This document shows, one piece after another, positions 26,198 through 35,798 of a stretch of 64,000 nucleotides of DNA. Below the pieces are notes generated by a model that was not told where the DNA came from, made no database searches, and was given only the letters and a program-made list of their open reading frames with translations. Numbering within the stretch: position 1 is the first letter of the stretch; each line of letters starts with the position of its first letter. Source of the DNA: JACVRW01 sp963811055. GTDB taxonomy: Bacteria > Actinomycetota > Thermoleophilia > Solirubrobacterales > Thermoleophilaceae. The position numbers and the translations under genes are program-made. Location of the stretch: NCBI GenBank assembly GCA_963811055.1, contig CAWEPQ010000021.1, forward strand, positions 57,816 to 121,815, in the 5' to 3' direction.

Positions 26198-27644
26198 GGA
26201 CCCTCGGCCTGGCCGGCTGCACGGCCGCGGCCGCGAAGAGCAGCGCGATCAGGGTCACGGCCGGAAACTCCCACGTCCAGTCGAGCCCCACGTGGACGAG
26301 GAACGCCGCCAGGCAGGCCGCTGCCGCGGGCGCCATCGGATCCACTCCGTCGGTGGCCGATCTGGCCACGCCGAGGAGCACTGCGCCGAGGAACGCGCCG
26401 AGCAGCAGCACCCCCACCAGGCCGAGCTCGGCGGCGGTCTCCAGGTACAGCGTGTGCGCGTCCTGCGCGAAGTCGTCCGACTCGCGCTCACGCCGCCACT
26501 CGACGCCGTACGAGCCTGCGCCCACTCCGCTCACGGGGTGGTCCGCGAAGCTGCCGAGCGCCACCCTCCAGTACTCGCCGCGGTTGGTGGAGACACTGGT
26601 CAGGCGCTCCTTGGAGGTGGGGAGCGGATCCGTCTTCTCGGACCCGGTGGCGATCAGCCACGCCACGCCGATCACCGCCACCAGCGTGCCCACGGCCAGC
26701 GCCCTTCGGAGCCTGGGCGCGAGCTCGATCACGCCTTTGCCCGGCCGCGGCCTCGTCAGCCGCGCGAACGCGGCGGCCACCGCCACGGTCACGAGCACCA
26801 TCGCGGCGAGGAAGATCGCGCCCTGGGCGGTCTGGTCGCCGCTGTCGCCCCGATCGAGATCGAGGACCGCGGGAAGCAGCTGCAGCACCAGCGCGAGCAC
26901 CACGGCACCCGCCAGCACCACCGCGCCCATCACGAGCTGCGCGCGCCGCGGGCGCATGAGGAAGAGCGCCACGAACCCGGCCGCCAGCGCCACGAGCGAC
27001 CCGCGCGAGAAGGTGAGATAGAGCACTACGGCGCAGGGCATGGCAGCGGCGCATGCCGCCATGCGCACCCGCGCGCCCAGCCGGGCGTCGGAGGCCACCG
27101 CGGCAGCCAGCAGCAGCCCGAAGGTCATCAGGAGGCCCAGGGCGTTCCAGTACGTGAGCGGCTGCTGGATCCGCGAGCCCGCGCGCAGGCTGAGCGTGAC
27201 GGGGAACAGGTCGGGCAGAAGCCGCCCGGACAGCGCGTAGAGCGCCACGACCACCGCGCCCGCCAGCAGCACGATCGGAGCCGCCCTGCGCACCGAGCGG
27301 TCCTGGAGCGCCAGCAGCGCCGCCGCGAAGAAGCTCGCGTAGAGGCAGAGCTGGGCGGTCTCGTCTGCCGCGAGGTTGCGGATCCGGCTCCAGTCGATGG
27401 ATATCCCGGTCCATATCGCCAGGCCCACCAGCGCGGCGAGCGCCACGAGCGCCAGCCCCGAGGGCACGAGCGGCCACGGCGAGGCCATCGCCAGCACCGC
27501 GAGTACGAGCAGCGTCACGGCCAGGGCCAGCAGCTGGGACTCCACGCCGAAGCCCCCGCTGAAGAAGGCGAGGGCGGTGGGACCGGCCAGCAGCACCGCG
27601 GCCGCCACGGGCACGGCGCGCGCCGCGGAGGAGGTCGCGGTCAC
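26178..27644 (-). CDS. O-antigen ligase/polymerase-like membrane protein
   Basis: About 488 residues from GTG 27644. Ten or more helices. PLTYWNALG and FSRGSLVALAAG occur midway, followed by a large loop with NRGEYWRVAL, DHPVSGVGAGSYG and AHTLYLETAAELGLVG. That His/Glu loop is the signature of the O-antigen ligase (WaaL/RfaL) and Wzy-like family. It would join or polymerise lipid-linked glycans outside the membrane. The frame is open further upstream to 27905, but that would overlap the divergent gene. A TAGCTT at 27745-27750 on this strand is a possible -10 with a leader of about 90 bases. Confidence 0.82.
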   Translation of the reverse strand: MTATSSAARAVPVAAAVLLAGPTALAFFSGGFGVESQLLALAVTLLVLAVLAMASPWPLVPSGLALVALAALVGLAIWTGISIDWSRIRNLAADETAQLCLYASFFAAALLALQDRSVRRAAPIVLLAGAVVVALYALSGRLLPDLFPVTLSLRAGSRIQQPLTYWNALGLLMTFGLLLAAAVASDARLGARVRMAACAAAMPCAVVLYLTFSRGSLVALAAGFVALFLMRPRRAQLVMGAVVLAGAVVLALVLQLLPAVLDLDRGDSGDQTAQGAIFLAAMVLVTVAVAAAFARLTRPRPGKGVIELAPRLRRALAVGTLVAVIGVAWLIATGSEKTDPLPTSKERLTSVSTNRGEYWRVALGSFADHPVSGVGAGSYGVEWRRERESDDFAQDAHTLYLETAAELGLVGVLLLGAFLGAVLLGVARSATDGVDPMAPAAAACLAAFLVHVGLDWTWEFPAVTLIALLFAAAAVQPARPRVRARGGT

Positions 27645-27816
27645 GGCTGTGCGGGAGGGCGCCGGCGCGGCCGCGCCGTCCGAGAGGGCCCGGCCGGTCA
27701 GGTCGCAGGCTCCGCCTGGAATCGGGGGCGGGAGCGCACAATCGAAGCTAGGGTTACCCCGATCAGAGGCGTCCCGAAGCGCCGTCCGAGCATTGCGCGA
27801 GAGGCTAACGAAAGCA

Positions 27817-29499
27817 GTGGGGGGATCGACGACCCCCCGACTGGAAGCGGACGCGCCACTGATCCGGCGAGGTCGGCGCACGCATTCGTCGCTGAGCGCC
27901 TTCACGGGGCGTTTCGGGCTCGACCCGTTCGAGGCCGCCTGCCTGGTCGTGCTGATCGGCGTGTCGATGGCGGTGTTCGTGCCGCTGGCGTTTCAGGGGC
28001 GGCCGCTGTCGGGGGTGGAGGGGCTCTTCCCGCCCGACCAGTTCCAGTACTTCGCGTGGATCCGTGAGGCCGCCCACCACGGCCTGATCGGCAACCGCTT
28101 CGACCTCGCCCCCGGGGACCGCCCGTTCCTGCATCCGGGCTTCGGCCTGTCGGGGCTGCTCCACGACGTGACCGGCGTCTCGATTCCGCTGGCGTACCAG
28201 GCGTGGAAGCCGCTGGCGGTGCTCGTCACGTTCGCCGGCTGCCTGCTCTACGTGCGCCGCCTGCTGCCGCCCGGCGGCGCGCAGCGCGCCGGGCTCGTGA
28301 TCGCGCTGTTCGCCGTGATGCCCGCCGTGGCCGTGGTGTCGTGGACCAACTGGGGCGGCAACCCGCGCCAGTACATGTTCGACTTCATCTCGGGCGAGAT
28401 GTGGTCCGGGCAGTACCTGTGGGGCTACCTGATGACCGCGATCGCGGTGTTCACGATGCCGCTGGTGCTGCTCGGGATCGAGCGCTGGCGAGAGAGCGGA
28501 CGCCCGCGGACGCTCGCGCTCTGCGCGCTCGGGTCGCTGATCGTCTTCTGGCTCCAGCCCTGGCAGGGCGCCACGCTCCTGCTGATCGTGGTGGCTGTGG
28601 AGGCGCTCCGCTGGCGGCGCACCGGCGAGCGCCCGCCGCTCGCCCTGGCCGTGGTGCTGGTCGCGGGCGCGGTGCCGGCGATCTACTACTTCGTGCTCTC
28701 GCACGCCGACCACGCCTGGAAGCTGGCCGCGGAGTCCAATGCCGCCGGCGGGCAGCCGCTCTGGTCGTGGCCCTGGTGGGCGGTGGCGCTCACGATGTTC
28801 CCGCTCGTGATCCCCGCGGCGCTGGCCTACCGGCTGCCGGCGCCGGACTGGCAGGACCTGGCGGTGCGCGTATGGCCGCTCGCGGCATTCGCCGTGTACC
28901 TGCTGCCACTCGGCACCTTCCCGTACCACGCGATCCAGGGCCTGGCTCTTCCGCTCGGCATCCTGGCCGTCCAGGGCGTGCTCAGCGTGCGGCCGCGCCC
29001 GCGGCCCGCGCTCGTGGTGGCCGCGCTGTTCCTGCTCACGGTGCCGGGCTTCATCCACAAGCTCGAGCTCCCGCGGGCCAACATCAAGAACAACATCTAC
29101 CCGTACTACCTCCTTCGCGACGAACAGCGCGCGCTCAACTGGCTCGAGCACGATCCGCGGCCGGGTGGGGTGCTGGCGGCGGAGTACCTGAGCAACGTGG
29201 TGCCGTACGCGACGGGGCGTGAGACCTACCTGGGCGCCGTGTCGTGGACGCCCAACTACCTGGTGCGCCTGGCCAAGTCCAACCTGCTCTTCGACGGCCG
29301 GATGCCGGTCCGCGAGTCGCGCGTGTACGTGCGCGGATCGCGTGCGCGCTTCCTGCTGGCCAGCTGCCGCCCCTCCGCGGACCTCACCCGGGTGCTGGGG
29401 CCGATGCTGGCTCGCACGCACGAGTTCGGGTGCGCCAAGGTCTACGAGCTGCGGTTGCGACCCGGCATGACCGAGTCCGCCGGCACGCCCGACTCCTGA
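27817..29499 (+). CDS. Polytopic membrane protein of the DQxQYxAW family (copy 3)
   Basis: About 560 residues from GTG 27817 (TTG 27793 possible). Blocks shared with the other three copies: PDQFQYFAWIREAAHHG, FISGEMWSGQYLWGYLMTAIAV (middle), LQPWQGATL, FPYHAIQGLALPLG, then the soluble end with GRETYLGAVSWTPNY and FGCAKVYEL. The paired Trp-Gln-Gly and His-x-x-Gln-Gly motifs lie between helices and are the strongest candidates for an active site. TAGGGT at 27749-27754 may be its -10. The divergent O-antigen ligase shares this short control region. Confidence 0.72.
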   Translation: MGGSTTPRLEADAPLIRRGRRTHSSLSAFTGRFGLDPFEAACLVVLIGVSMAVFVPLAFQGRPLSGVEGLFPPDQFQYFAWIREAAHHGLIGNRFDLAPGDRPFLHPGFGLSGLLHDVTGVSIPLAYQAWKPLAVLVTFAGCLLYVRRLLPPGGAQRAGLVIALFAVMPAVAVVSWTNWGGNPRQYMFDFISGEMWSGQYLWGYLMTAIAVFTMPLVLLGIERWRESGRPRTLALCALGSLIVFWLQPWQGATLLLIVVAVEALRWRRTGERPPLALAVVLVAGAVPAIYYFVLSHADHAWKLAAESNAAGGQPLWSWPWWAVALTMFPLVIPAALAYRLPAPDWQDLAVRVWPLAAFAVYLLPLGTFPYHAIQGLALPLGILAVQGVLSVRPRPRPALVVAALFLLTVPGFIHKLELPRANIKNNIYPYYLLRDEQRALNWLEHDPRPGGVLAAEYLSNVVPYATGRETYLGAVSWTPNYLVRLAKSNLLFDGRMPVRESRVYVRGSRARFLLASCRPSADLTRVLGPMLARTHEFGCAKVYELRLRPGMTESAGTPDS

Positions 29500-29534
29500 A
29501 GTACCGAGTGCTCCACATCCACTGAGCGTTCGGA

Positions 29535-29540
29535 TAAGGT
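29535..29540 (+). promoter_or_regulatory. Probable -10 box (TAAGGT) before ATG 29546
   Basis: TAAGGT is followed by five bases and ATG. This supports 29546 as the true start of the next gene even though the frame changes soon after. Confidence 0.4.
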
Positions 29541-29545
29541 GCGCC

Positions 29546-32219
29546 ATGCGCTTGAGGCACCTCGGCGGCCCCGGGGGCCTCGTACTACTGGCCGCGCTCA
29601 CGTTGCCCGTGGTCTTCGGTGCCCCGGTCGTCGACGTTGCTTTGGGAGTCGGCGTACCAGCTCGGCTGGCTGATCGTGCCGGGCGTCCTCGTCTACCGAG
29701 CGCTCAGCCCACGGGCGGGATCGATCCTCAGACAGCTCGCCATCGGATGGGCGCTGGGCTATGTGCTCGAGATCCTCGCGTTCGCCGCCACAGCGGCCGT
29801 GGGCGTGCGTGAGCTCCTGTACGCGTATCCGATTCTGGTGGCCGCTGCGGCAATTCCGGTCATCAGAAGGAGAGCGGCGGAGGAGGACACCACCTCGGAG
29901 CGCGGCCGCTGGGAGTGGGGACTGGCCGCGGTGCTGCTGGTGGCGTTCGCCTACCTGGCCGTGGCCAGCTTCTCGCAGACGCCGCTTCCCAGCACCGACC
30001 ACACGACGGTCTACCACCCGGACCATCCCTTTCACGTCTCGATAGCGGCTGAGGCCAAGCATCACTGGCCGCTGCTCGACTCGCAGGTGTTCGGGGAGCC
30101 GCGTGCGTATCACGTGTTCTCCCACATCCACCTGGCCGCGATGTCTCAGGTCACGGGGATCGACCTCCCGGCCGTCTACTTCCGGCTCTACTCGATCCCG
30201 CTGATCGTCCTGCTCGCCCTTCAGATGGTCGTGGCAGCCAGATCGCTCGGACGCAGTCCCTGGGTGGGTGTGGTCGCGGTCGCGCTTCTGTTCCTGGTCG
30301 GGGAGATCGACCTCGATCCGCGGGAGCGCTACGCGGACACGCCCTTCGGCGGGTTGTTCTTCGCATACCTCCACGACAGCCCGTCGTTCCTCCTGGGCCT
30401 GGTCTTCTTCGTGCCGGCGATCGTTCTGCTCTACGAGCTCCTGGCGGCCGAGCGGATGCGGGCGAATGCGGGGCAGTGGGCCCTCGTGGCGTTGCTCCTC
30501 GTCGGCTGCGGAGGTGCCAAGGTCACGACGCTGCCGGTCCTCGTCGGCGGTCTCGGGCTGTTCGTGCTCTGGGAACGCATAGCCACGGGCCGCCTCAATC
30601 GCCAGGCGCTCGCCGGAGCCGGCCTGGCGGCCGCCGTCATGGCGGGCTTCTATCTGGTCCAGTACCGGGGGCACTCGAGCGGAACATCCCTCGACCCTCT
30701 TGCCAGCACGGACTCGATGCTTGGCGTGGACCTCGTCGAATCGTGGCTGGAGGGCGCGCCGGGTCTGCTCGGCTCGACCGCGGTGCTCGACGCCGGGGGC
30801 TCGGTGGTGGTGCTTCTGGCCCTCCTTGCCGCCCCCCTCATCGGCATCGCGTGGTGGCTACGACGCGGGAACGGGCTCGAGGTGCGCCACCGCTGGCTCT
30901 TCGCGCTGTTCCTGTCGGGGCTCGGCGGCTTCCTGCTCATAGACATCAACAGCGCGTTCTTCCTCTTCTACGGCTATGTGGCCGGTGCGCTCCTGTCGGC
31001 CGAGGGGCTCACCGGTTTCTTCTCCGAGGCATCTGCGCGCCCGCGGCCGTCGAGCCTTGCGGCCTTCACGGTGGCATGGCTGCTCTTCGTCGGACTCGTG
31101 ATAGCGCTTCCCCTCGTCCTCTGGGACCCCGGCGGAGGCCTGAAGAACGCGGGTCTCTTCTTCAGCCAGGACAAGACCGGCACGCGCGACAACGGCGCGC
31201 TCTACTCGGGTGGTACGCGTGCGTCGGGCTCGGCCTGGCCGCGGTCTCCGCCCTGGCCCGAAGCCGCGGCAGGGGGATCGGGGGCATCAGCGCGCCGGTG
31301 GCGCTGGTGGTGGCCGTGCTGGTGCTAGGCGCGCTCAATTTTCCGCTCGACAACTGGCAGCGGGTGGCCGGCACCGGCAAATCGGCATCGGACCGCTTCC
31401 TGAACGTCGGCATGTCCGGGGGGCTCTTCGAGGGGCTTTCCTGGATCCGAGACAACACGGACGAGGACGACGTGCTGGCGGTGAACCGGCACCTCAAGGT
31501 GGAGGGCCGGAACCCGTTTCTCGGCTACTTCTACTACTCCGCCTTCTCCGAGCGGCGCGTGTTCCTCGAGGACTGGACGTTCGCCGTGAGAGCGTCCGAC
31601 ACGGGCCTGGGCAGCCCCTTTCCGGAACGCCTCGAGCTGAACGACGCGGTCTTCGCACGGGCCGATCCCTGGGCGATACGCGCCCTGGCAGACGGGGCCG
31701 GCGTCCGCGAGCTCCTGGTGGACGCGCATGCCGACAGGGTGTCCCCGCGCCTCTCCGATCGCGTGCGGCTCGTGCACTCGAACCCGGACGTGCGCGTCTA
31801 CACGATCAGCCCAGAGCCTGCCCGTGCTGACCGCGAGTGCGGCCGGTGAGACGATCATCGGGCCCGGCGGCGAGAGCCTGCCGGTCACGGACGCGGGCGG
31901 CGGATTCGTCGAACGGTTGATCCGGTCACCGGGCCAGGTGGAGCTCACCGGTTGGTCCGCCGGCGCCGCGGGCGCCGCGGAACGCGTGCTCGTGTTCGCG
32001 GACGGACACCTCGTAGCCGCTCCGCGGCCCTCCGTCGAACGACCGGACGTGGCGAAGATCCAGGGGCCGGGGGCGCTGATGGCCGGGTTCAGCTTCACGG
32101 CTCCCACTGCCGCCGATCCCGAATCGTCAACCGGCGAGATCCGCGTCTTCGGCCTGCTCGCCGACCGCGCGATCGAGCTTCAGCGCCTGCGTCCGGTTGA
32201 GCAGCACGCCGAGCTGTGA
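29546..32219 (+). CDS. Large GT-C-like membrane protein with C-terminal GWA/RPDVA module; frame broken three times
   Basis: A single protein of about 890 residues can be read only by changing frame near 29620, 31200 and 31815. First piece: start and a helix (LVLLAALTLPVVFG). Second (29640-31195): about 12 helices with YHPDHPFHVSIAAEAKHHWP, an exposed acidic/His loop. Third (31200-31810): a helix and a soluble domain with DEDDVLAVNRHL. Fourth: a linker and the module (31893-32216) with LTGWS, ERPDVA and AGF. There are no in-frame stops inside the pieces, so sequence error or very recent mutation is more likely than an old pseudogene. The end overlaps the convergent methyltransferase by about 93 bases. 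Family not recognised. Confidence 0.6.
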
Positions 32220-32924
32220 GAGGCCGAACGGCAGACCGTGCCCGCGGCGGAGCCAGGCCGCCTCGATCCGGTTGGGCAGCTCGAGCGCAGCGTTGACGGG
32301 CCGGGACGGGATCCACGTGTCGAACTCCCGTTGCGCCCCGCCGCGGCGCAGGCGCTCCGCCAGCCGCACTGCGGCGGCCGGCACGAGCAGCAGGGAGTTG
32401 AAGGCCGTGATCCGCAGCACCTGCCATCCGGCGCCCTCCGCCGCCTTGGCCAGCGACCGGCGCCGGTAGCGGCGATGGTGATGGTTGGCCACGTCATACG
32501 CCGACCAGAGGGCCTGATAGGCGGGCACGGTCACGATCGCGTGCCCGCCGGGGGTCGTCACGCGGCGCAGCTCCGTGAGCGAGACGTGATCGTCGGCGGT
32601 GTGCTCGATCACGTCGAGGCACGTGACCAGGGAGAACGACGCCGCGGCGAACGGGAGCTGCTCCACAGCCGCCACGCTCACGTCGGCGTGGCCGCGGATG
32701 CGCGACGCCTCGACGGAGGCGGCGCTGAGGTCCACCCCGGTCACGGGGCCGTAGCGGGCGAGCTGGTCGAGCTCGGCCCCGGACCCGCACCCGGCATCGA
32801 GGATCCGCGCCTGCGGCCGCGGAGCGAACTCGTCGAGCATCGCCGCGAGCACGCGCCGGCGTCCGCGATACCACCAGTGCGCGTCGTCCATCTCGAGCAT
32901 GTGGGCGAGGAGATCGCGGTCCAC
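32127..32924 (-). CDS. Class I SAM-dependent methyltransferase
   Basis: 265 residues from GTG 32924, chosen because TACGAT lies exactly six bases upstream. DDAHWWYRGRRR (13-24) precedes motif I LDAGCGSG (42-49), then GVDLSAASV, CLDVIEHTADD and HHHRRYRRRSL. The HWWYRGRR start and the HHRRY block are typical of Methyltransf_11-type enzymes in glycan and lipid-carrier clusters. It probably methylates a sugar or lipid-linked intermediate. The last 30 residues or so are encoded opposite the end of the neighbouring gene, an unusually long convergent overlap. Confidence 0.83.
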   Translation of the reverse strand: MDRDLLAHMLEMDDAHWWYRGRRRVLAAMLDEFAPRPQARILDAGCGSGAELDQLARYGPVTGVDLSAASVEASRIRGHADVSVAAVEQLPFAAASFSLVTCLDVIEHTADDHVSLTELRRVTTPGGHAIVTVPAYQALWSAYDVANHHHRRYRRRSLAKAAEGAGWQVLRITAFNSLLLVPAAAVRLAERLRRGGAQREFDTWIPSRPVNAALELPNRIEAAWLRRGHGLPFGLSQLGVLLNRTQALKLDRAVGEQAEDADLAG

Positions 32925-32930
32925 CCGACG

Positions 32931-32936
32931 ATCGTA
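32931..32936 (-). promoter_or_regulatory. Probable -10 box (TACGAT), leaderless GTG at 32924
   Basis: Minus-strand TACGAT is followed by six bases and GTG. Starts further upstream (to 33008) would run into the divergent GT2 gene. Confidence 0.5.
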
Positions 32937-32991
32937 TTGCGCCCTCGCCGGTGAGGTTAGGATTAGCTGACTAGTAGGAAGTTCCATCGAC

Positions 32992-33996
32992 ATGTCGCAG
33001 ATGGCCACCCAACAGTCCGAAGCAGATCACCCGCCGACCCTGAGCGTCGTGGTGCCGGTGTACGGCTGCGGAAGCTGCCTCCGGCAACTGGTGGCTCGGA
33101 TCTCGGCGAGCCTCGAGCCGGCGGTGGACACCTTCGAGATCGTGCTGGTGGACGATCGGAGTCCTGATGACGCCTGGGAGGTCATGAAGGACCTGGCCTG
33201 CTCGGACCCGCGCATCCGCTCCTTCCGCCTGAGCCGCAACTTCGGCCAGCACGCGGCCATCACCGCCGGCTTGACGCAGAGCCACGGCCGCTGGGTCGCG
33301 GTGATGGACTGCGACCTCCAGGAGCCGCCCGAGGAGCTTCCCCGTCTGTTCGCCAAGGCCCAGGAGGGCTACGACGTGGTGCACGCCACGCGACGCGGAT
33401 GGACGCATTCGCGGCTGCGTCGAATGGTCAGCCGTACCTATCGCTTCATGCTGCTCGAGAGCGAGCGTCGCGGGGAGTTCAGCACGCTCAGCGTGATCTC
33501 CCGCAAGGTGGTGGACGCCCTGCTGCGGCTCGGCGACCGCGATCGCGAGTACCTGCTCATGCTCGACTGGCTGGGCTTCTCGTCGGCCACCGTGGAGTTC
33601 GACCACGTGGGGCGCGCGCAGGGCCAGAGCTCCTACACGTTCCGCAGGCTCGTCCGAGTGGCCTTCGATGGGATGTTCTTCCGCACCACCGTCCTGCTCC
33701 GGGCGATCGTCCTGCTCGGCTTCGTGATCGCCTTCTGCGGGGCGGGCCTGGCGGTCTACCTCGCGATCTCGTACTTCACGGTCGGCGCGCCCACGGGCTA
33801 CACGAGCCTCGTGCTGCTGCTCCTGCTGCTCAGCGGCTTCACGATCATCAGCCTCGGCGTGGTGGGCATCTACGTCGGCCGCGTGTTCGACCAGGTGAAG
33901 GACCGCCCGCTGTTCATCCTGGACGAGGAGATCACGGCGGAGCTGGAATCGCCCGCGGCCGGGCTGGCGGGTCGCGACGCGCTGGGGCGGGGCTAG
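32992..33996 (+). CDS. GT2 glycosyltransferase with C-terminal membrane helices (GtrB/ArnC-like)
   Basis: 334 residues. SVVVPVYGCG (18-27), LVDDRSPDD (52-60), SRNFGQHAAITAGL and MDCDLQEPPEE near 105 are the GT-A nucleotide and metal motifs. Two strong helices (about 235-262 and 268-290) precede GIYVGRVFDQVKDRP, the conserved end of bactoprenol glucosyltransferases. It should build an undecaprenyl-phosphate-linked sugar. AGGAAG sits about ten bases before the ATG. First gene of a nine-gene co-directional run; the next starts after seven bases. Confidence 0.88.
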   Translation: MSQMATQQSEADHPPTLSVVVPVYGCGSCLRQLVARISASLEPAVDTFEIVLVDDRSPDDAWEVMKDLACSDPRIRSFRLSRNFGQHAAITAGLTQSHGRWVAVMDCDLQEPPEELPRLFAKAQEGYDVVHATRRGWTHSRLRRMVSRTYRFMLLESERRGEFSTLSVISRKVVDALLRLGDRDREYLLMLDWLGFSSATVEFDHVGRAQGQSSYTFRRLVRVAFDGMFFRTTVLLRAIVLLGFVIAFCGAGLAVYLAISYFTVGAPTGYTSLVLLLLLLSGFTIISLGVVGIYVGRVFDQVKDRPLFILDEEITAELESPAAGLAGRDALGRG

Positions 33997-34003
33997 GGGG
34001 CTC

Positions 34004-34630
34004 TTGTCGAGCCAGGGACCCGGCGGTGGCGAGGGCCTCGTCTACCGGAGCGCCATCGGGTACCGCTGGGTGATGCTCGCGCTGTACAGGCGCCACTTCC
34101 GCGCCCGCTATGCGGAGGTGGCACGGCTCGTTCGGCCGGGCGCGTCGGTGGTCGAGCTCTGCTGCGGCCCGGGGGACCTGGAGAGGCACCTGGCCGGGCG
34201 CGGCGTGGACTACGTGGGCATCGACGTGAACCGGGGCTTCGTCGAGCGCCTGCGGCGGCGCGGTGTTCGGGCGGAGCTGAGGGACGTGGCCGGGGAGGAG
34301 CCGCTTCCGGGCGCCGACGTGGTGGTCATGCAGGGGAGCCTCTACCACTTCCTGCCGCGCGCGGACGCGATGGTGGCCCGGATGCTGGCGGCGGCCCGCG
34401 AGCGGGTGATCGTGGCCGAGCCGGTCCGCAACCTGGCCACCAGCAGCAACCCGCTCGTGCGCCGGCTCGCCCGGCGCCACGCGGATCCCGGCACGGGCCG
34501 GGCCGAGGAGCGCTTCACCGCCGAGACTCTCCGCGACCTGATGGCCCGCTGCGGCGCGGCCGTGGAGACTTGTTCGCCGCTTGCCGGCGGCCGGGAGCAT
34601 GTGTACGTGCTGAGGGCCGGCGGTGACTGA
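34004..34630 (+). CDS. Small SAM-dependent methyltransferase
   Basis: 208 residues from TTG 34004. VVELCCGPGD (49-58) is motif I, GIDVNRGF follows as motif II, and VVMQGSLYHF marks the region after the substrate pocket. Two cysteines in motif I are unusual but tolerated. The short length and absence of extra domains fit a sugar N- or O-methyltransferase acting with the WecE-like aminotransferase, whose start overlaps this stop by eight bases. Coupling to wecE suggests N-methylation of an amino sugar, which is inference. Confidence 0.78.
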   Translation: MSSQGPGGGEGLVYRSAIGYRWVMLALYRRHFRARYAEVARLVRPGASVVELCCGPGDLERHLAGRGVDYVGIDVNRGFVERLRRRGVRAELRDVAGEEPLPGADVVVMQGSLYHFLPRADAMVARMLAAARERVIVAEPVRNLATSSNPLVRRLARRHADPGTGRAEERFTAETLRDLMARCGAAVETCSPLAGGREHVYVLRAGGD

Positions 34631-35792
34631 CTCGGCCACAAGGGGCGCCGCGCCACGGGCCGCGGCGGTCCCGTTCAACCGGCCGTTGGTCACCGGCGCG
34701 GAGTGCGACGCCGTGAAGGAGGCGCTCGAGCACGGCTACACCGGGGGCAATGGCCCCTTCACCGCCCGCTGCGAGGAATGGCTCGAGGAGCTCACCGGGG
34801 CGGCCAAGGTGCTCCTCACTCCGTCCTGCACGAGCGCGCTCGAAATGGCCGCCCTGCTGCTGGACATCGCACCCGGCGACGAGGTGATCATGCCCTCGTT
34901 CACGTTCGTCTCCACCGCCAACGCCTTCGTCCTCCGCGGAGCCACGCCGGTGTTCGTGGACATCCGTGCGGACGACCTCGGCCTGGACCCGGCGCTGCTG
35001 GAGGAGGCCATGACCCCGCGGACCCGCGCGATCGTGCCGGTGCACTACGGGGGTGCCGCGGCGCGCATTGACGCGATCGTCGAGCACGCGTCGAGGCACT
35101 CGCTGGCGGTGGTCGAGGACGCGGCGCAGTCGGTGATGACCCGCGTCGGCGAGCGCTCGCCGGGCGGCTTCGGCCAGCTCGGCGCCTTCAGCTTTCACGA
35201 GACGAAGAACCTCAGCTGTGGCGAGGGCGGCGCCCTCGTGATCAATCGGGCGGACCTCGTGCAGCGCGCCGAGGTCCTCCAGGAGAAGGGCACCGACCGC
35301 CTGCGTTTCGTCCGGGGTGAGGTGAGCGCTTACACCTGGGTGGGGCTCGGCTCCTCCTTCCTGCTCAGCGATCTCAGCGCCGCGCTGCTCTGGACCCAGC
35401 TCGAGCGGGCGGAGGCCATCACCGCCGACAGGGTCCGCACCTGGGAGCGCTACAACGACGCGTTCGAGGATCTCGAGCGCCGCGGGGTGGTCCGGCGGCC
35501 GCGCATCGACCCGGGCGTGCGGCACAACGGGCACCTCTTCTATCTCCTGCTCGCGGACCGCGGCGCTCGCGACGCGTTCATCGCAGACCTGGCGACGGAG
35601 GGGGTCGGCGCCCAGTTCCACTACGTTCCCCTCCACTCGTCCCCCGCCGGACGCCGATTCGGGCGGGCGAGCGGTTCCATGAAGCACACCGACGACATCT
35701 CCGGGCGCATCGTTCGCCTGCCGCTCTGGGCCGGAATGGCGGAGGCGGACATCCACCGGGTCGCGGCCGCCGCGCACCGAGCCCTCGGCTGA
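34623..35792 (+). CDS. wecE: dTDP-4-amino-4,6-dideoxygalactose transaminase-like PLP aminotransferase
   Basis: 389 residues, DegT/DnrJ/EryC1 family. GGNGPFT (41-47), TPSCTSALEMA (66-76) for phosphate binding, VEDAAQ with Asp166 for the PLP ring nitrogen, and FHETKN with Lys195 as the Schiff-base lysine. The HETKNLSCGEGG block is characteristic of WecE/RffA, which turn dTDP-4-keto-6-deoxyhexose into dTDP-Fuc4N with glutamate. Its substrate would come from dTDP-glucose dehydratation, whose genes (rmlA, rmlB) are not in the window. GTG start inside the end of the methyltransferase gene; the next gene begins six bases after its stop. Confidence 0.87.
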   Translation: MTDSATRGAAPRAAAVPFNRPLVTGAECDAVKEALEHGYTGGNGPFTARCEEWLEELTGAAKVLLTPSCTSALEMAALLLDIAPGDEVIMPSFTFVSTANAFVLRGATPVFVDIRADDLGLDPALLEEAMTPRTRAIVPVHYGGAAARIDAIVEHASRHSLAVVEDAAQSVMTRVGERSPGGFGQLGAFSFHETKNLSCGEGGALVINRADLVQRAEVLQEKGTDRLRFVRGEVSAYTWVGLGSSFLLSDLSAALLWTQLERAEAITADRVRTWERYNDAFEDLERRGVVRRPRIDPGVRHNGHLFYLLLADRGARDAFIADLATEGVGAQFHYVPLHSSPAGRRFGRASGSMKHTDDISGRIVRLPLWAGMAEADIHRVAAAAHRALG

Positions 35793-35798
35793 CCGCGG

